Positions 8,248-15,870 of a DNA stretch of 20,497 nucleotides are shown piece by piece. This DNA comes from Acidobacteriota bacterium (GTDB lineage: Bacteria; Acidobacteriota; Holophagae; Thermotomaculales; Thermotomaculaceae). The translations under genes were made by a program, and so were the position numbers. How positions within the stretch are numbered: position 1 is the first letter of the stretch; each line of letters begins with the position of its first letter. Location: contig QMQE01000025.1 of NCBI GenBank assembly GCA_003650445.1, forward strand, positions 1-20,497. The letters are read 5' to 3'. A model generated the notes under the pieces. That model was not told the origin of the DNA. It saw only the letters and a program-made list of their open reading frames with translations, and did no database searches.

Positions 8248-9129
8248 TCACTCAATATTCTGCACCTGCTCGCGTATTTTTTCAAGCTCTGTTTTCATCA
8301 TCACCACTCGGTGTGAAATTTTTTCATCCCTTGATTTGGACCCGATGGTATTGGCCTCCCGGTTCATTTCCTGAAGAATGAAATCCAGTTTTTTACCCAC
8401 CGCCCCGGTTTCAGCAAAAACAGCACGAAAAGCCGCCAGGTGAGCATGAAAACGGACCAGTTCCTCGGTAATATCCAGTTTATCCGCCATCAAGCCCGCC
8501 TCCTGCATCATTCGGGATTCATCCTGCTGTTCACGGGGAAGGATTTTCTCCAACCGTGCGCGGAAGGTTTCCAGCTGCCGCTCCAGGAATCCCTCCCGCT
8601 GCTGTTCCACTTCCGCCAGGTTTTCAGAAAGAGACAAAAGCCGTGCCTCAAAGTCCTTTTGCAGAAAATCAGCCTCAGTTTGTCGCCCTTCGTTGAACTT
8701 CGCAACCAGTTCATCGAAACCCGCCAGAGCCGCTTCCTTCACTGCGTCCTGAAATTCACTATCCGGCTCCTGCAGCAGCAGGTTGGCATCCCGGTTAAAC
8801 AGGGCTGTCATGGGAACACTGAAATTCAGCATGGGGAACTGGTCCTGAAGTAATTCAAATTCCTTCGCATAAGTATTTAGAATTGAAGTATTTATATGCG
8901 AACCTGCCTTTGTCGGATCCTCAATTCGCAACTCCATCCAGATGGTAACCCGGCCTCTGAAAACCGTTTTCTTCAGCATACCCAGAAGGACCGGCTCCAA
9001 CCCTGCGAAACGGTCCGGCAGACGGAATTGACAATCCAGGTAACGCCCGTTGACGGATTTCATTCGAAGAAAAATCGAAAATCCATCTCCGCTTACCTCT
9101 GTTTCTGCAAAACCTGTCATACTTCTCAT
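8248..9129 (-). CDS. yicC: YicC/YloC family endoribonuclease
   Basis: About 293 residues starting MRSMTGFAETE, the hallmark N-terminus of the YicC family, with SVNGRYLDCQFRLP soon after. The C-terminal DUF1732-type region has EELVRFHAHL, GKKLDFILQEMNREANTIGSKS and the closing EKIREQVQNIE. E. coli YicC is reported to act as an endoribonuclease involved in small-RNA turnover. The middle section is predicted coiled coil, rich in Glu/Gln/Arg. The ATG at 9129 follows the DUF374 gene stop by a single base, with GGGAG about 8 bases upstream; an in-frame ATG at 9147 is less likely. It begins the conserved yicC-remA-gmk-rpoZ-coaBC block. Confidence 0.95.
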   Translation of the reverse strand: MRSMTGFAETEVSGDGFSIFLRMKSVNGRYLDCQFRLPDRFAGLEPVLLGMLKKTVFRGRVTIWMELRIEDPTKAGSHINTSILNTYAKEFELLQDQFPMLNFSVPMTALFNRDANLLLQEPDSEFQDAVKEAALAGFDELVAKFNEGRQTEADFLQKDFEARLLSLSENLAEVEQQREGFLERQLETFRARLEKILPREQQDESRMMQEAGLMADKLDITEELVRFHAHLAAFRAVFAETGAVGKKLDFILQEMNREANTIGSKSRDEKISHRVVMMKTELEKIREQVQNIE

Positions 9130-9130
9130 A

Positions 9131-9775
9131 TCAAAACTCCCATTCATCGGCCTGTCTTGTGATGCGGTTCAACTCGTTTTCAAGCTCCAAGCGTTTTTCC
9201 TGAATATCATCGTCCCGCCCTACCCGGATGACATTACCAAAAGTGAAAACATGTCGGGCACAGGGCATTGGCACAATAAATTTATCCCAGCTGTTCACCA
9301 CCTTTTTCCGGGAACAGTTGTAAGCAAAGGGAACAATGGGAACATCTGCCAGTCGGGCCATCACCACTGCACCGTCCTTTGCCTTGTACACCGGCCCCAG
9401 GGGGCCATCCGGCGTTACCGCCATAACCCTGCCCATGCGTAACTGCTCCACTGCCCCCTTTAATGCATCTTTCCCGCCACGGGAAGATGAGCCCCTTACC
9501 GCATGGATATGTCCCAGTTTTGCCACCGTTCTGGTGATATATTCCCCGTCCTTCGAAGCGGACACTACCGGAACGACGTCCCGATGGGGCGTTCGGGTGG
9601 CAAAAGGGCCCATAAGGATGCGATTGTGCCAGAATGCGTACACATACGGCTCCCCGGCTGCTGCAAGCCGGTCAATTTCAGCCGCATTCACCCGTGTGGC
9701 ATCAATGGCCGTCCGCCATACCAGTTTCAGCCAGCCGGAGGCAAGTGTGGACACCAGGGCTTCACTGATTTCCAC
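9131..9775 (-). CDS. Lysophospholipid/lipid A-type acyltransferase, DUF374 family
   Basis: About 214 residues of the DUF374 acyltransferase family, related to membrane LPLATs. The active-site region is AFWHNRI, where the HxxxxD-type block is atypical as usual for DUF374. It is followed by VSASKDGEYI, RGSSSRGGKDAL and the substrate-binding TPDGPLGP. There is no strong membrane helix apart from an amphipathic N-terminus, so it is probably a peripheral inner-membrane enzyme. It lies directly after lpxB and msbA, which suggests secondary acylation of lipid A as inference. The GTG at 9775 is chosen for its GGAG at 6 bases; the frame opens to a TTG at 9787. It overlaps msbA by 14 bases. Confidence 0.88.
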   Translation of the reverse strand: MEISEALVSTLASGWLKLVWRTAIDATRVNAAEIDRLAAAGEPYVYAFWHNRILMGPFATRTPHRDVVPVVSASKDGEYITRTVAKLGHIHAVRGSSSRGGKDALKGAVEQLRMGRVMAVTPDGPLGPVYKAKDGAVVMARLADVPIVPFAYNCSRKKVVNSWDKFIVPMPCARHVFTFGNVIRVGRDDDIQEKRLELENELNRITRQADEWEF

Positions 9776-11690
9776 TGTCCACTCCAAACTGCATGTTGTA
9801 AAGCCGGGTATAAATGCCGTTTTGGGAAATTAACTCATCATGACACCCGGATTCCACGATTTTTCCCTGTTCCAGGACATAAATCACATCTGCCGAACGA
9901 ATAGTGGACAAGCGATGGGCAATAACAAAGGTGGTTCGGTTCTGCATCAGATTATTCAAAGCTTTTTGAACCAGGATTTCAGACTCGGTATCCAGGGCGG
10001 ATGTGGCTTCGTCCAGAATCAGAATGGGCGGATTCTTCAAAAGTGCCCGGGCAATGGAAAGCCGCTGCCGCTGCCCGCCGGAAAGCAGCACACCGCTCTC
10101 CCGGATCCTGGATTGATATCCCTTCGGCATGGCTTCAATAAATTCGTGGGCAAATGCCATTTTTGCCGCCTTCACTACCTGCTCCATGGGGAAATCCGCC
10201 CGGCCATAGGCGATGTTGTTAAACACCGTATCATCAAACAAAACCGTATCCTGAGTTACCATACCGATATGGCGCCGCAACGCTTTAAGTTCAAAATCCC
10301 GGATATCAACCCCGTTGATGGTGATACTGCCTCCCGTTACATCAAAGAAACGGGGGAGAAGATTTGCCAACGTGGTTTTACCCGCACCGCTGGAACCCAC
10401 GAAAGCCGCAATGGTCCCCATTGGAACTGCAAAAGACACATCTGACAACACCGGACGGTCATCTTTTTCATAGTGAAAACAGACATTGCTAAATGCGACT
10501 TCTTCCACTTTTTCGGGAAAAGGCGTTGGTTTCACGGGGGACTGAATCCGGTTTTCTTCGTCCATGAGTTCAAAAATCCTCCGGAACGCCTCCACCGCCT
10601 GTTGAATATCATTGTTGGCCTTCACCAGGCGGCGAATGGGGGAATAAATGAAAATAACCCCCCCGATGTATACCACAAAGGTTCCCACCGTCATCATCCC
10701 ATTTCGAATCTGAATGCTGCCATAGAAAATCACCACACAAAATACAATGGCACCAATAAATTCCATAATCGGCGAGGAGGATGCGGTGGCAAGTACCATG
10801 CGAACGTTGGCTTTGAAGAATTCGTAATTTTTCTGAACAAATTTGTGAATTTCAAACTCTTCCATGGAAAAGGCTTTTACAATCCGGTTACCGGTGATCG
10901 TCTCTTTTAGAATGTTGGTCAATTCTCCCATCCGGCTCTGGGCAGAGCCGGTGGCACGGCGGATTGCCCGGCTGATTAAAATAAACGGAATAATATTCAA
11001 CGGAATGATCACAAGAAGCAAAGCAGAAAGACCGGGAGAAATATAAAATACACCGGCAATTAAAATCACCAGAATCAGGCTTTCTTTAACTATGTCTCCG
11101 ATTTTCGTGGTCGCCGCGTTTTGTATTAGAAAAACATCGTTGGTAATCCGGGAAATCAGCGTACCGGAATGGTAGCGGTCAAAGAATGAAACCGATTGCA
11201 TCGTCATTTTCCTGTAAAGGTCGTCCCGGATGTCCCGGACCACTTTAAACCCGACCCTGCCGAGGATATAAAATCCGGAAAAAGTGAACAGGCCCTTCAG
11301 CAGGAATACAGAGAGCATCATGATGAGAATCACCATAATGTCTTCCCCGCCCTTAATGGCGCGGTTCAAATCCAGATGGGGAATCCACCCTTTCTTTTCC
11401 AGCCACTTTTTCAGCTTGTTCTTTGCCCGGGTAATAAATGCAAGTTTATCCTGAGATTTTGAGTGAATTTTCCTGACTGGTTTCTTTACCGCATCATCAA
11501 CATGCTGCACTTTTACTACCGATTCGGTCTGCCCTTCATTCCCCAGCTTCATCAAGCCGTCAAAAACCGGCTTCGCACTGAAAATAACCGCCTGCCAGAG
11601 AATTGCGACAGTGGCAAGAATCAGAAAAGACAGCACCAGTTGAAACAGATAGGGACGAAAATAATGTAGAATCCGACGGGTCAATTTCAT
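9762..11690 (-). CDS. msbA: MsbA-type lipid A / lipid ABC exporter (fused permease-ATPase)
   Basis: Half-transporter of 642 residues that should flip core lipid A across the inner membrane. The permease half has six membrane segments (first about 15-38, second about 116-140, last ending near 350). The ATPase half has Walker A GSSGAGKTT (432-440), Q-loop VTQD (478-481), signature LSGGQRQR (536-543), Walker B ILILDEATSALD (556-567) and H-loop H592. About 65 mostly basic residues (about 48-113) sit between the first two helices, where MsbA normally has a short periplasmic loop, so the protein is longer than the usual 580 or so. It overlaps lpxB by ATGA. Substrate assignment rests on the neighbours; close homologues export other lipids. 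Confidence 0.9.
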   Translation of the reverse strand: MKLTRRILHYFRPYLFQLVLSFLILATVAILWQAVIFSAKPVFDGLMKLGNEGQTESVVKVQHVDDAVKKPVRKIHSKSQDKLAFITRAKNKLKKWLEKKGWIPHLDLNRAIKGGEDIMVILIMMLSVFLLKGLFTFSGFYILGRVGFKVVRDIRDDLYRKMTMQSVSFFDRYHSGTLISRITNDVFLIQNAATTKIGDIVKESLILVILIAGVFYISPGLSALLLVIIPLNIIPFILISRAIRRATGSAQSRMGELTNILKETITGNRIVKAFSMEEFEIHKFVQKNYEFFKANVRMVLATASSSPIMEFIGAIVFCVVIFYGSIQIRNGMMTVGTFVVYIGGVIFIYSPIRRLVKANNDIQQAVEAFRRIFELMDEENRIQSPVKPTPFPEKVEEVAFSNVCFHYEKDDRPVLSDVSFAVPMGTIAAFVGSSGAGKTTLANLLPRFFDVTGGSITINGVDIRDFELKALRRHIGMVTQDTVLFDDTVFNNIAYGRADFPMEQVVKAAKMAFAHEFIEAMPKGYQSRIRESGVLLSGGQRQRLSIARALLKNPPILILDEATSALDTESEILVQKALNNLMQNRTTFVIAHRLSTIRSADVIYVLEQGKIVESGCHDELISQNGIYTRLYNMQFGVDSGNQ

Positions 11691-13012
11691 AAAAGCTCCA
11701 GAATCCTTTCGGCAACCCGGTGATAGCTTCCCTCCCGGTACAGCCGTTGTTTCAATTCGGCAAGACGCCGCTTTTTCAGCTCAGCCACGCCATCACTTTC
11801 AAAAATTCCCTCCGCAAAGCGGAGAATCTCACCGGGATTGCAGTCCCGATTCACAAGCTCCCCCATCACCGCCTCGTCCAACACCACGTTGGGAATGGAA
11901 ATGAAGCGGGAAACCACCGCCAGCATCCCCACCGCCGTCGTAACCGGGTTCAGCTTGTAGAGTACCGCCATTGGTGTCCCCGAAAGGCCGCACTCTAAAG
12001 TGACCGTCCCGGATGCCCCGACAGCCAGCCCGGCAACCGCCATAGCCGTATACTTATGAACCGGCTCAATCACCGTAACCGGCGACAGCGCCGAACACGC
12101 CACATTGGCCTCATCCACCGGCATGGCAGGGGAAGGGAGCAGCATCAGCGAAGCATCCGGCCAGCGCGCGCGTAACCTTGTTGCAGTGTCCAGAAGTACA
12201 GGCATTAAGGCCCGATATTCCCGTTTTCGGCTCCCGGGAAGAAAAAGCACCCGTTTTCTACCCCCCGGCAATCCATAATGTGCCAGAAAATCGGATTCCG
12301 GTATTTCCGGCTTCACCTGCTCAGCCAGTGGATGGCCATGGAATTCCCCATTGTCAAACAATGGCACTTCAAAGGGAAACAACACGAAAATACGATCAAA
12401 CAACTGGCTCAACATCCGCGACCGGTACCGGCGCCATGCCCAGACCTGCGGTGGCACAAAGTATATCAGTTTTCCCACATATTTTCGAACCTTCCGGGCA
12501 ATACGGATATTGAAATCGGGGAAATCAATACAGACCAGCACATCCGGCTGTAACTCTTTAATTTTATCAATCAATTGCCCCATAGCTTCTTTCAGGTGCC
12601 CCAGGTTTTCAATAACCTCGGTAATTCCCACCACTGACAAATCTGAATAGTCTCGAATAATCTCTGCCCCTGCCCTGCGGCATCGTTCACCGCCCATGGC
12701 AAAAACTTCCATCCCTCCGGAAACCAGTTCCCGTGTCAGTCCTGCCGCATAGACCTCACCGGACAATTCTCCGCAAAGGATCACTGCTCTGGGCCTGAGA
12801 TGGGTAGGAGTAGAAGTAGGAGGTACTGTGATTTGTGACTTGTGATTTGTGACTTGTGGGAATGGGCTTCTGCTTTTCTCCACGCTTCGTTTGCTTTTCC
12901 CCTCTTCCTTTGTGTCTTTGTGCCTTTGTCTTAAATTCCCATCCCCTCTTCCTACCTCTGCGGACTCTGCGAACTCTGCGGTGAGTCTTTTCTCAGGTTC
13001 AGGGGCTCTCAA
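11687..13012 (-). CDS. lpxB: Lipid-A-disaccharide synthase with repeat-derived N-terminal extension
   Basis: Glycosyltransferase that joins UDP-diacylglucosamine to lipid X in lipid A synthesis. The conserved body starts near 12784 (VILCGELSGEVYAAGL) and has CIDFPDFNIRIARK, YFVPPQVWAWRRYR, LFPFEVPLF, FLPGSRKREY and GASGTVTLECGLSGTPMAVLYK. The body is about 365 residues, the normal size. The frame continues about 76 residues upstream to a TTG at 13012, which overlaps fmt by 14 bases and has AAGGAG at 13019-13024 with 6 bases of spacing. The extension is encoded by short tandem repeats with in-frame words such as AEFAESAE, RHKDTKEE and NHKSQIT. Alternatives are internal GTG codons at 12883 or 12784, neither with a good ribosome site. 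The exact N-terminus is uncertain; the enzyme call is not. Confidence 0.9.
   Translation of the reverse strand: MRAPEPEKRLTAEFAESAEVGRGDGNLRQRHKDTKEEGKSKRSVEKSRSPFPQVTNHKSQITVPPTSTPTHLRPRAVILCGELSGEVYAAGLTRELVSGGMEVFAMGGERCRRAGAEIIRDYSDLSVVGITEVIENLGHLKEAMGQLIDKIKELQPDVLVCIDFPDFNIRIARKVRKYVGKLIYFVPPQVWAWRRYRSRMLSQLFDRIFVLFPFEVPLFDNGEFHGHPLAEQVKPEIPESDFLAHYGLPGGRKRVLFLPGSRKREYRALMPVLLDTATRLRARWPDASLMLLPSPAMPVDEANVACSALSPVTVIEPVHKYTAMAVAGLAVGASGTVTLECGLSGTPMAVLYKLNPVTTAVGMLAVVSRFISIPNVVLDEAVMGELVNRDCNPGEILRFAEGIFESDGVAELKKRRLAELKQRLYREGSYHRVAERILELL
12828..12858. repeat. Tandem 14-bp repeat (2 copies) inside lpxB frame
   Basis: GTGATTTGTGACTT occurs twice head to tail at 12828-12841 and 12842-12855, followed by GTG. 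On the minus strand it reads as NHKSQIT-like codons in the lpxB frame. It belongs to the word-repeat group described in this window. A CRISPR is excluded because there are no spacers. Confidence 0.8.
12907..12930. repeat. CACAAAG-type word repeat inside lpxB frame
   Basis: On the minus strand this is three imperfect copies of an (A)CAAAGGCACAAAGA word, and it is translated as RQRHKDTK in the lpxB frame. The same word type is at 3651-3670, beside map. Confidence 0.7.
12956..12982. repeat. Tandem 9-bp repeat (3 copies) inside lpxB frame
   Basis: Three adjacent copies of CTCTGCGRA-like units at 12956-12964, 12965-12973 and 12974-12982 (GGA, GAA and GGT endings). A 9-base unit keeps the reading frame, so on the minus strand it gives the repeated peptide TAEFAESAE. 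It starts 17 bases past the fmt stop. Confidence 0.8.
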
Positions 13013-13946
13013 ACCGGTCTCCTTCCTTCAGATACCCGCCATTGATGCATGAAGCGATGTCCATCGCTTTCCGGTTTTCCGGCTGGATCCTCAGAATCGG
13101 CAACATCTGATTATCCCCACACACAATGAACAAACCTCTTTCCCGAATTGTCACCGTTCCCGTTGGCAGCGAATCGTGAGAATCCTCCGGCAACCCCGTC
13201 TCCAGAAACTTGAACATCCTGCCATTTGCAGTAGCAAATCCCCCGGGCCAGGGCTGAAATCCCCGAATCCGGTTGTGAACATCTATTGCCGGCATTGAAA
13301 AATCCAGCGCACCATCTGATTTCTGAATCATCGGTGCATAACTGGCCAGTTCCTCATCCTGTGGAATCGGAACCCGTTCTCCTTTCACAAAAGGAAGCAG
13401 TTGCGTTTTCAACAATTCCACCGCCACATCTGTCAGTTTTTCAAAAAGGCGGGGAGCATTGTCAAGAAGCGTGATTTCAACCGGAGAAACCGCAATAACC
13501 GGGCCCGTATCCAACCCTTTGTCCATCTGCATCAATGTCACACCGGTTTCTTTTTCACCGTTTACCAGTGCCCAGTTCACCGGGGCCGCCCCCCGATAAG
13601 CCGGAAGCAGGGAATAATGAACATTCACGCATCCTGCCGTGGGTAAATTCAAAATGGATTCCGGGAGAATCCGGCCAAAGGCCACGACGACAATCACATC
13701 CGGATTCAGCGATTTCAGACGTGCCAGAAACTCCGGGTTCGCCTTCATCCGTTCCGGTTGAACAACCGGCAAGCCCAGCTTTTCTCCCCTGAGCTTCACC
13801 GGAGGGGACTGCATCTTCCGCTTCCGCCCCACCTCGCGGTCAGGCTGGGTCACAACCAGTCCGATATCACTGATTTCATTCAATGCGTCCAGCAGGGGAA
13901 CCGAAACCGCCGGTGTTCCCATGAAAATGCTTCGAATTTTCTCCAC
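12999..13946 (-). CDS. fmt: Methionyl-tRNA formyltransferase
   Basis: Formylates initiator Met-tRNA using 10-formyltetrahydrofolate. The 315-residue product has the usual length. The formyltransferase catalytic residues are N108, H110 and D146, in VNVHYSLLPAYRGAAPVNWA and MDKGLDTGPV. The N-terminal FMGTPAVSVPLL and VVTQPDREVGRKRK, carrying the basic loop that contacts tRNA, are typical, and the C-terminal OB-like domain follows from about 205 (RIRGFQPWPGGFA). The start is GTG at 13946 with AAGGGG a few bases upstream. It follows def by 22 bases, the common def-fmt order, and its end overlaps the lpxB frame. Confidence 0.96.
   Translation of the reverse strand: MEKIRSIFMGTPAVSVPLLDALNEISDIGLVVTQPDREVGRKRKMQSPPVKLRGEKLGLPVVQPERMKANPEFLARLKSLNPDVIVVVAFGRILPESILNLPTAGCVNVHYSLLPAYRGAAPVNWALVNGEKETGVTLMQMDKGLDTGPVIAVSPVEITLLDNAPRLFEKLTDVAVELLKTQLLPFVKGERVPIPQDEELASYAPMIQKSDGALDFSMPAIDVHNRIRGFQPWPGGFATANGRMFKFLETGLPEDSHDSLPTGTVTIRERGLFIVCGDNQMLPILRIQPENRKAMDIASCINGGYLKEGDRFESP
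13019..13024 (-). promoter_or_regulatory. Shine-Dalgarno for lpxB inside the fmt coding end
   Basis: AAGGAG on the minus strand lies 6 bases before the TTG at 13012, inside the last codons of fmt. It is the only well-spaced ribosome site in front of lpxB. It would couple lpxB translation to fmt, and it implies that the repeat-bearing extension is translated. Confidence 0.55.
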
Positions 13947-13968
13947 TTTTCCCCTTTTCTTTACCCGG

Positions 13969-14517
13969 TCAGGCCCGTTCCTCCGAGCCTTCCCCCGGCC
14001 GATGTTCCCACTGCCCCTCCCGTCTCAGCTTCCGGATTGCCTTCATCACAAGCCGGCGCTTCAGCGGGGACATGCGGTTGATAAACACCACCCCTTCAAG
14101 GTGGTCAATCTCGTGACACAATGCCCGTGCAAGGAGTTCATCTCCTTCCACCTCCTGAGTGCCCCCGTCTAAGTCGGTGTACCGGACCTTTACCCGCATG
14201 GGTCGTTCCACGTGGCCGAAAATACCTGGAAAACTGAGACAGCCCTCCTCCGCTTTCTGATAGCCTTCTTCCGAAATGATTTCGGGATTAACCAGCACCA
14301 GCAGGCGATCCGGATCCGATCCCGCAGACAAATCCACCAGGCAGAGCCGTTTTGAAACTCCCACCTGGGGTGCAGCCAGCCCGATACCCGGAGCTGCTTT
14401 CATCGTTTCGTACATGTCCGCAACCAGTTTGCGAATGTCATCATCCACCGTCTTTACCGACTCCGTCTTTTTTTCTAATACCGGGTCTCCGTAAACCCGG
14501 ATGTCCATCAATGCCAC
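13969..14517 (-). CDS. def: Peptide deformylase
   Basis: Removes the formyl group from nascent peptides. The three family motifs are complete: GIGLAAPQVG (44-53), EGCLSFPG (91-98, metal ligand C93) and HEIDHLEG (135-142, ligands H135 and H139, catalytic E136). The length of 182 residues is typical. The GTG at 14517 is chosen because GGAGG lies exactly 6 bases upstream; an ATG three codons further in (14508) is the alternative. It sits 21 bases after the small membrane protein and 22 before fmt. The C-terminal tail is charged, with many Arg and Glu. Confidence 0.96.
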   Translation of the reverse strand: MALMDIRVYGDPVLEKKTESVKTVDDDIRKLVADMYETMKAAPGIGLAAPQVGVSKRLCLVDLSAGSDPDRLLVLVNPEIISEEGYQKAEEGCLSFPGIFGHVERPMRVKVRYTDLDGGTQEVEGDELLARALCHEIDHLEGVVFINRMSPLKRRLVMKAIRKLRREGQWEHRPGEGSEERA

Positions 14518-14538
14518 TTCCGGCCTCCAATAATCCGG

Positions 14539-14856
14539 TCAGTTTTCGCTGGCCTTATCTCTCAATGAATCCAGCTCCTTTTTTGCTGAATCCATCTTTA
14601 TTTTCAGTTTTTTCTTCCAATTATCCCCTTTCCTGTGAATCCCCCTTGAGGCCAGAAAAGCGGAAATTTTCGGATGCATGCCATAATCCACAAAACTCCA
14701 GCCACTGACATCGAGATAAACCCGGTCAAAAGTGCCGGTATCCTTTTTCATGAAATAAACCCGGCCTCCGTTTCGAATGGTCAGGTAGCTGTATGAAATA
14801 AATCCGACACTGCCAATTAAAAACAGTAACACAATTAACGTAACGATTCTTTTCAT
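14539..14856 (-). CDS. Small single-pass membrane protein, unknown function
   Basis: A 105-residue protein starting at ATG 14856, where GGAGG lies 5 bases upstream; the frame is open further up to 14964, but that part overlaps the promoter. It has one N-terminal hydrophobic segment (about 4-24, RIVTLIVLLFLIGSVGFISY), then a soluble part with YLDVSGWSFVDYGMHPKISAFLASRGI. A lysine-rich helix with likely coiled-coil character closes the protein. I do not recognise the family. It is the first gene after the promoter at 14875-14904, so it leads the def-fmt-lpxB operon. The remainder of the protein should lie on one side of the inner membrane; a cytoplasmic N-terminus is guessed from the initial KR. 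Confidence 0.75.
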   Translation of the reverse strand: MKRIVTLIVLLFLIGSVGFISYSYLTIRNGGRVYFMKKDTGTFDRVYLDVSGWSFVDYGMHPKISAFLASRGIHRKGDNWKKKLKIKMDSAKKELDSLRDKASEN

Positions 14857-14874
14857 TGCGCCTCCTGGTACCGG

Positions 14875-14904
14875 ATTATACCGCATCCGGCGGCTTTGTG
14901 ACAA
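14875..14904 (-). promoter_or_regulatory. Sigma-70-type promoter for the def-fmt-lpxB-map operon
   Basis: On the minus strand TTGTCA (14899-14904) and a perfect TATAAT (14875-14880) are separated by 18 bases. The ATG of the small membrane protein lies about 18 bases after the -10 box, with GGAGG between them, so the leader is very short. The gap between the PAP2 stop and this gene (14857-14970) is the largest within the minus-strand run, which fits a transcription boundary. Confidence 0.7.
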
Positions 14905-14970
14905 ATTGAGAAAGTAACGTTGAGATAAGGAAGGCCGGTATGTACGGAAAACCCCGTAAAGCAATTGAAG

Positions 14971-15870
14971 TTACGGTGAAACAGGCGCGTTTCCGGTTGT
15001 TTCCCCGCTGCCGAGTGTGGCGGCGGCCGGTGTTTTACCAAACTGGTGTTTTTCCCATCGGTCAATCAGGGCAAAGATAAAAAAAGTTGTGACAATACCA
15101 GCGAAGACATCCACCACGTAATGGTAGCGGAGATAAACGGTGGCGATGGAGAGAAATACAAGGTCCGGCAGAAAAAAGTAGCGGAACATCCGTGGGCGGA
15201 CTTTTGCCGCAGTCAGGGTTACTGCCAGTGCGACCGCAACATGGGAGGAGGGAAAGGAACCGCCTCCGATTTCTCCGTGGGCGTAGATAAAGGCCATGAT
15301 GTTATGGAAAAGATAGCCCGGCGGCGGGGCAACGCCCATTGTGTCCGGCCCGATTACCGGCAGAATCACAAACAGCGTATAACAGAAGTAGAAAACAGCC
15401 GAGACCCTCAGCAGGAAAGCAGGGAACAGACGCCGACGGCTACAGTACAGGGAAAAGCCCAGAATCGGAATCAGCAGGTAATAACTGAAGTAGGAAATGT
15501 AAAAGAATTCCGCTACCGGTTTGCCGGGGATTGCCTTGGCCAGTTCAACCGACGGTTGTAAGCCGAAGAACAGTCTGTCGAGATGCTGAAAAAAAGGGTC
15601 CAGATTATGAGAAAACAGGACGTGGTTGAGGGAACAGGACGCCTCATAAAAGAAGGTGTAGGTGATGGGCTGATACCAATAGCGGAAAAATCGGGAAACT
15701 TCATTGTCAAAGGTTTTATCCAGCCAGATAATCAAAAAGGCGGCCGCCATAATGCACACAGTCGTCAACGCGATGGAATATCGCCCGGCAATCCCACTGT
15801 ACAATACCAGGAAAGCAGTGAATATCCAGAAAAGGCGGTCGGCTATAACCAGTTGTTTTTTCGGTACCAT
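14971..15870 (-). CDS. AUR1-like PAP2 membrane enzyme, candidate sphingolipid head-group transferase or phosphatase
   Basis: Integral membrane protein of 299 residues with about six hydrophobic segments. It carries the PAP2 catalytic triad: GGGSFPSSH (H210) and RYHYVVDVFAG (H250, D254). The segment LDRLFFGLQPSVELA followed by a YISYFSYYLLIP helix is the pattern of the AUR1-like (PAP2_3) branch, which includes yeast inositol phosphorylceramide synthase. It overlaps the ceramide reductase-type gene by 28 bases and ends the four-gene sphingolipid unit. I infer that it acts on ceramide or a ceramide phosphate at the membrane. A phosphatase for undecaprenyl or lipid phosphates remains possible. 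The C-terminal 20 residues are a Gly/Thr/Ala-rich tail. Confidence 0.82.
   Translation of the reverse strand: MVPKKQLVIADRLFWIFTAFLVLYSGIAGRYSIALTTVCIMAAAFLIIWLDKTFDNEVSRFFRYWYQPITYTFFYEASCSLNHVLFSHNLDPFFQHLDRLFFGLQPSVELAKAIPGKPVAEFFYISYFSYYLLIPILGFSLYCSRRRLFPAFLLRVSAVFYFCYTLFVILPVIGPDTMGVAPPPGYLFHNIMAFIYAHGEIGGGSFPSSHVAVALAVTLTAAKVRPRMFRYFFLPDLVFLSIATVYLRYHYVVDVFAGIVTTFFIFALIDRWEKHQFGKTPAAATLGSGETTGNAPVSP

Noticed and set aside
12828..12858. Possible CRISPR or phase-variation repeat
   Set aside because: There are only two 14-base units with no spacers and no cas genes. The 14-base unit is not a multiple of three, so slippage could shift the frame, but two copies are too few to argue for phase variation.
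12849..13052. Plus-strand open frame across the lpxB repeat segment
   Set aside because: It is antisense to fmt and lpxB and consists of translated low-complexity repeats (ADSANSAV-like). It has no ribosome site and no recognisable family, so it looks like a typical spurious call.
14925..14960. Weak hairpin (TACGG/CCGTA) after the PAP2 gene as a terminator
   Set aside because: The stem is only 5 bp and no T run follows, so it cannot be claimed as a terminator. The sphingolipid transcript may read through into the next operon.
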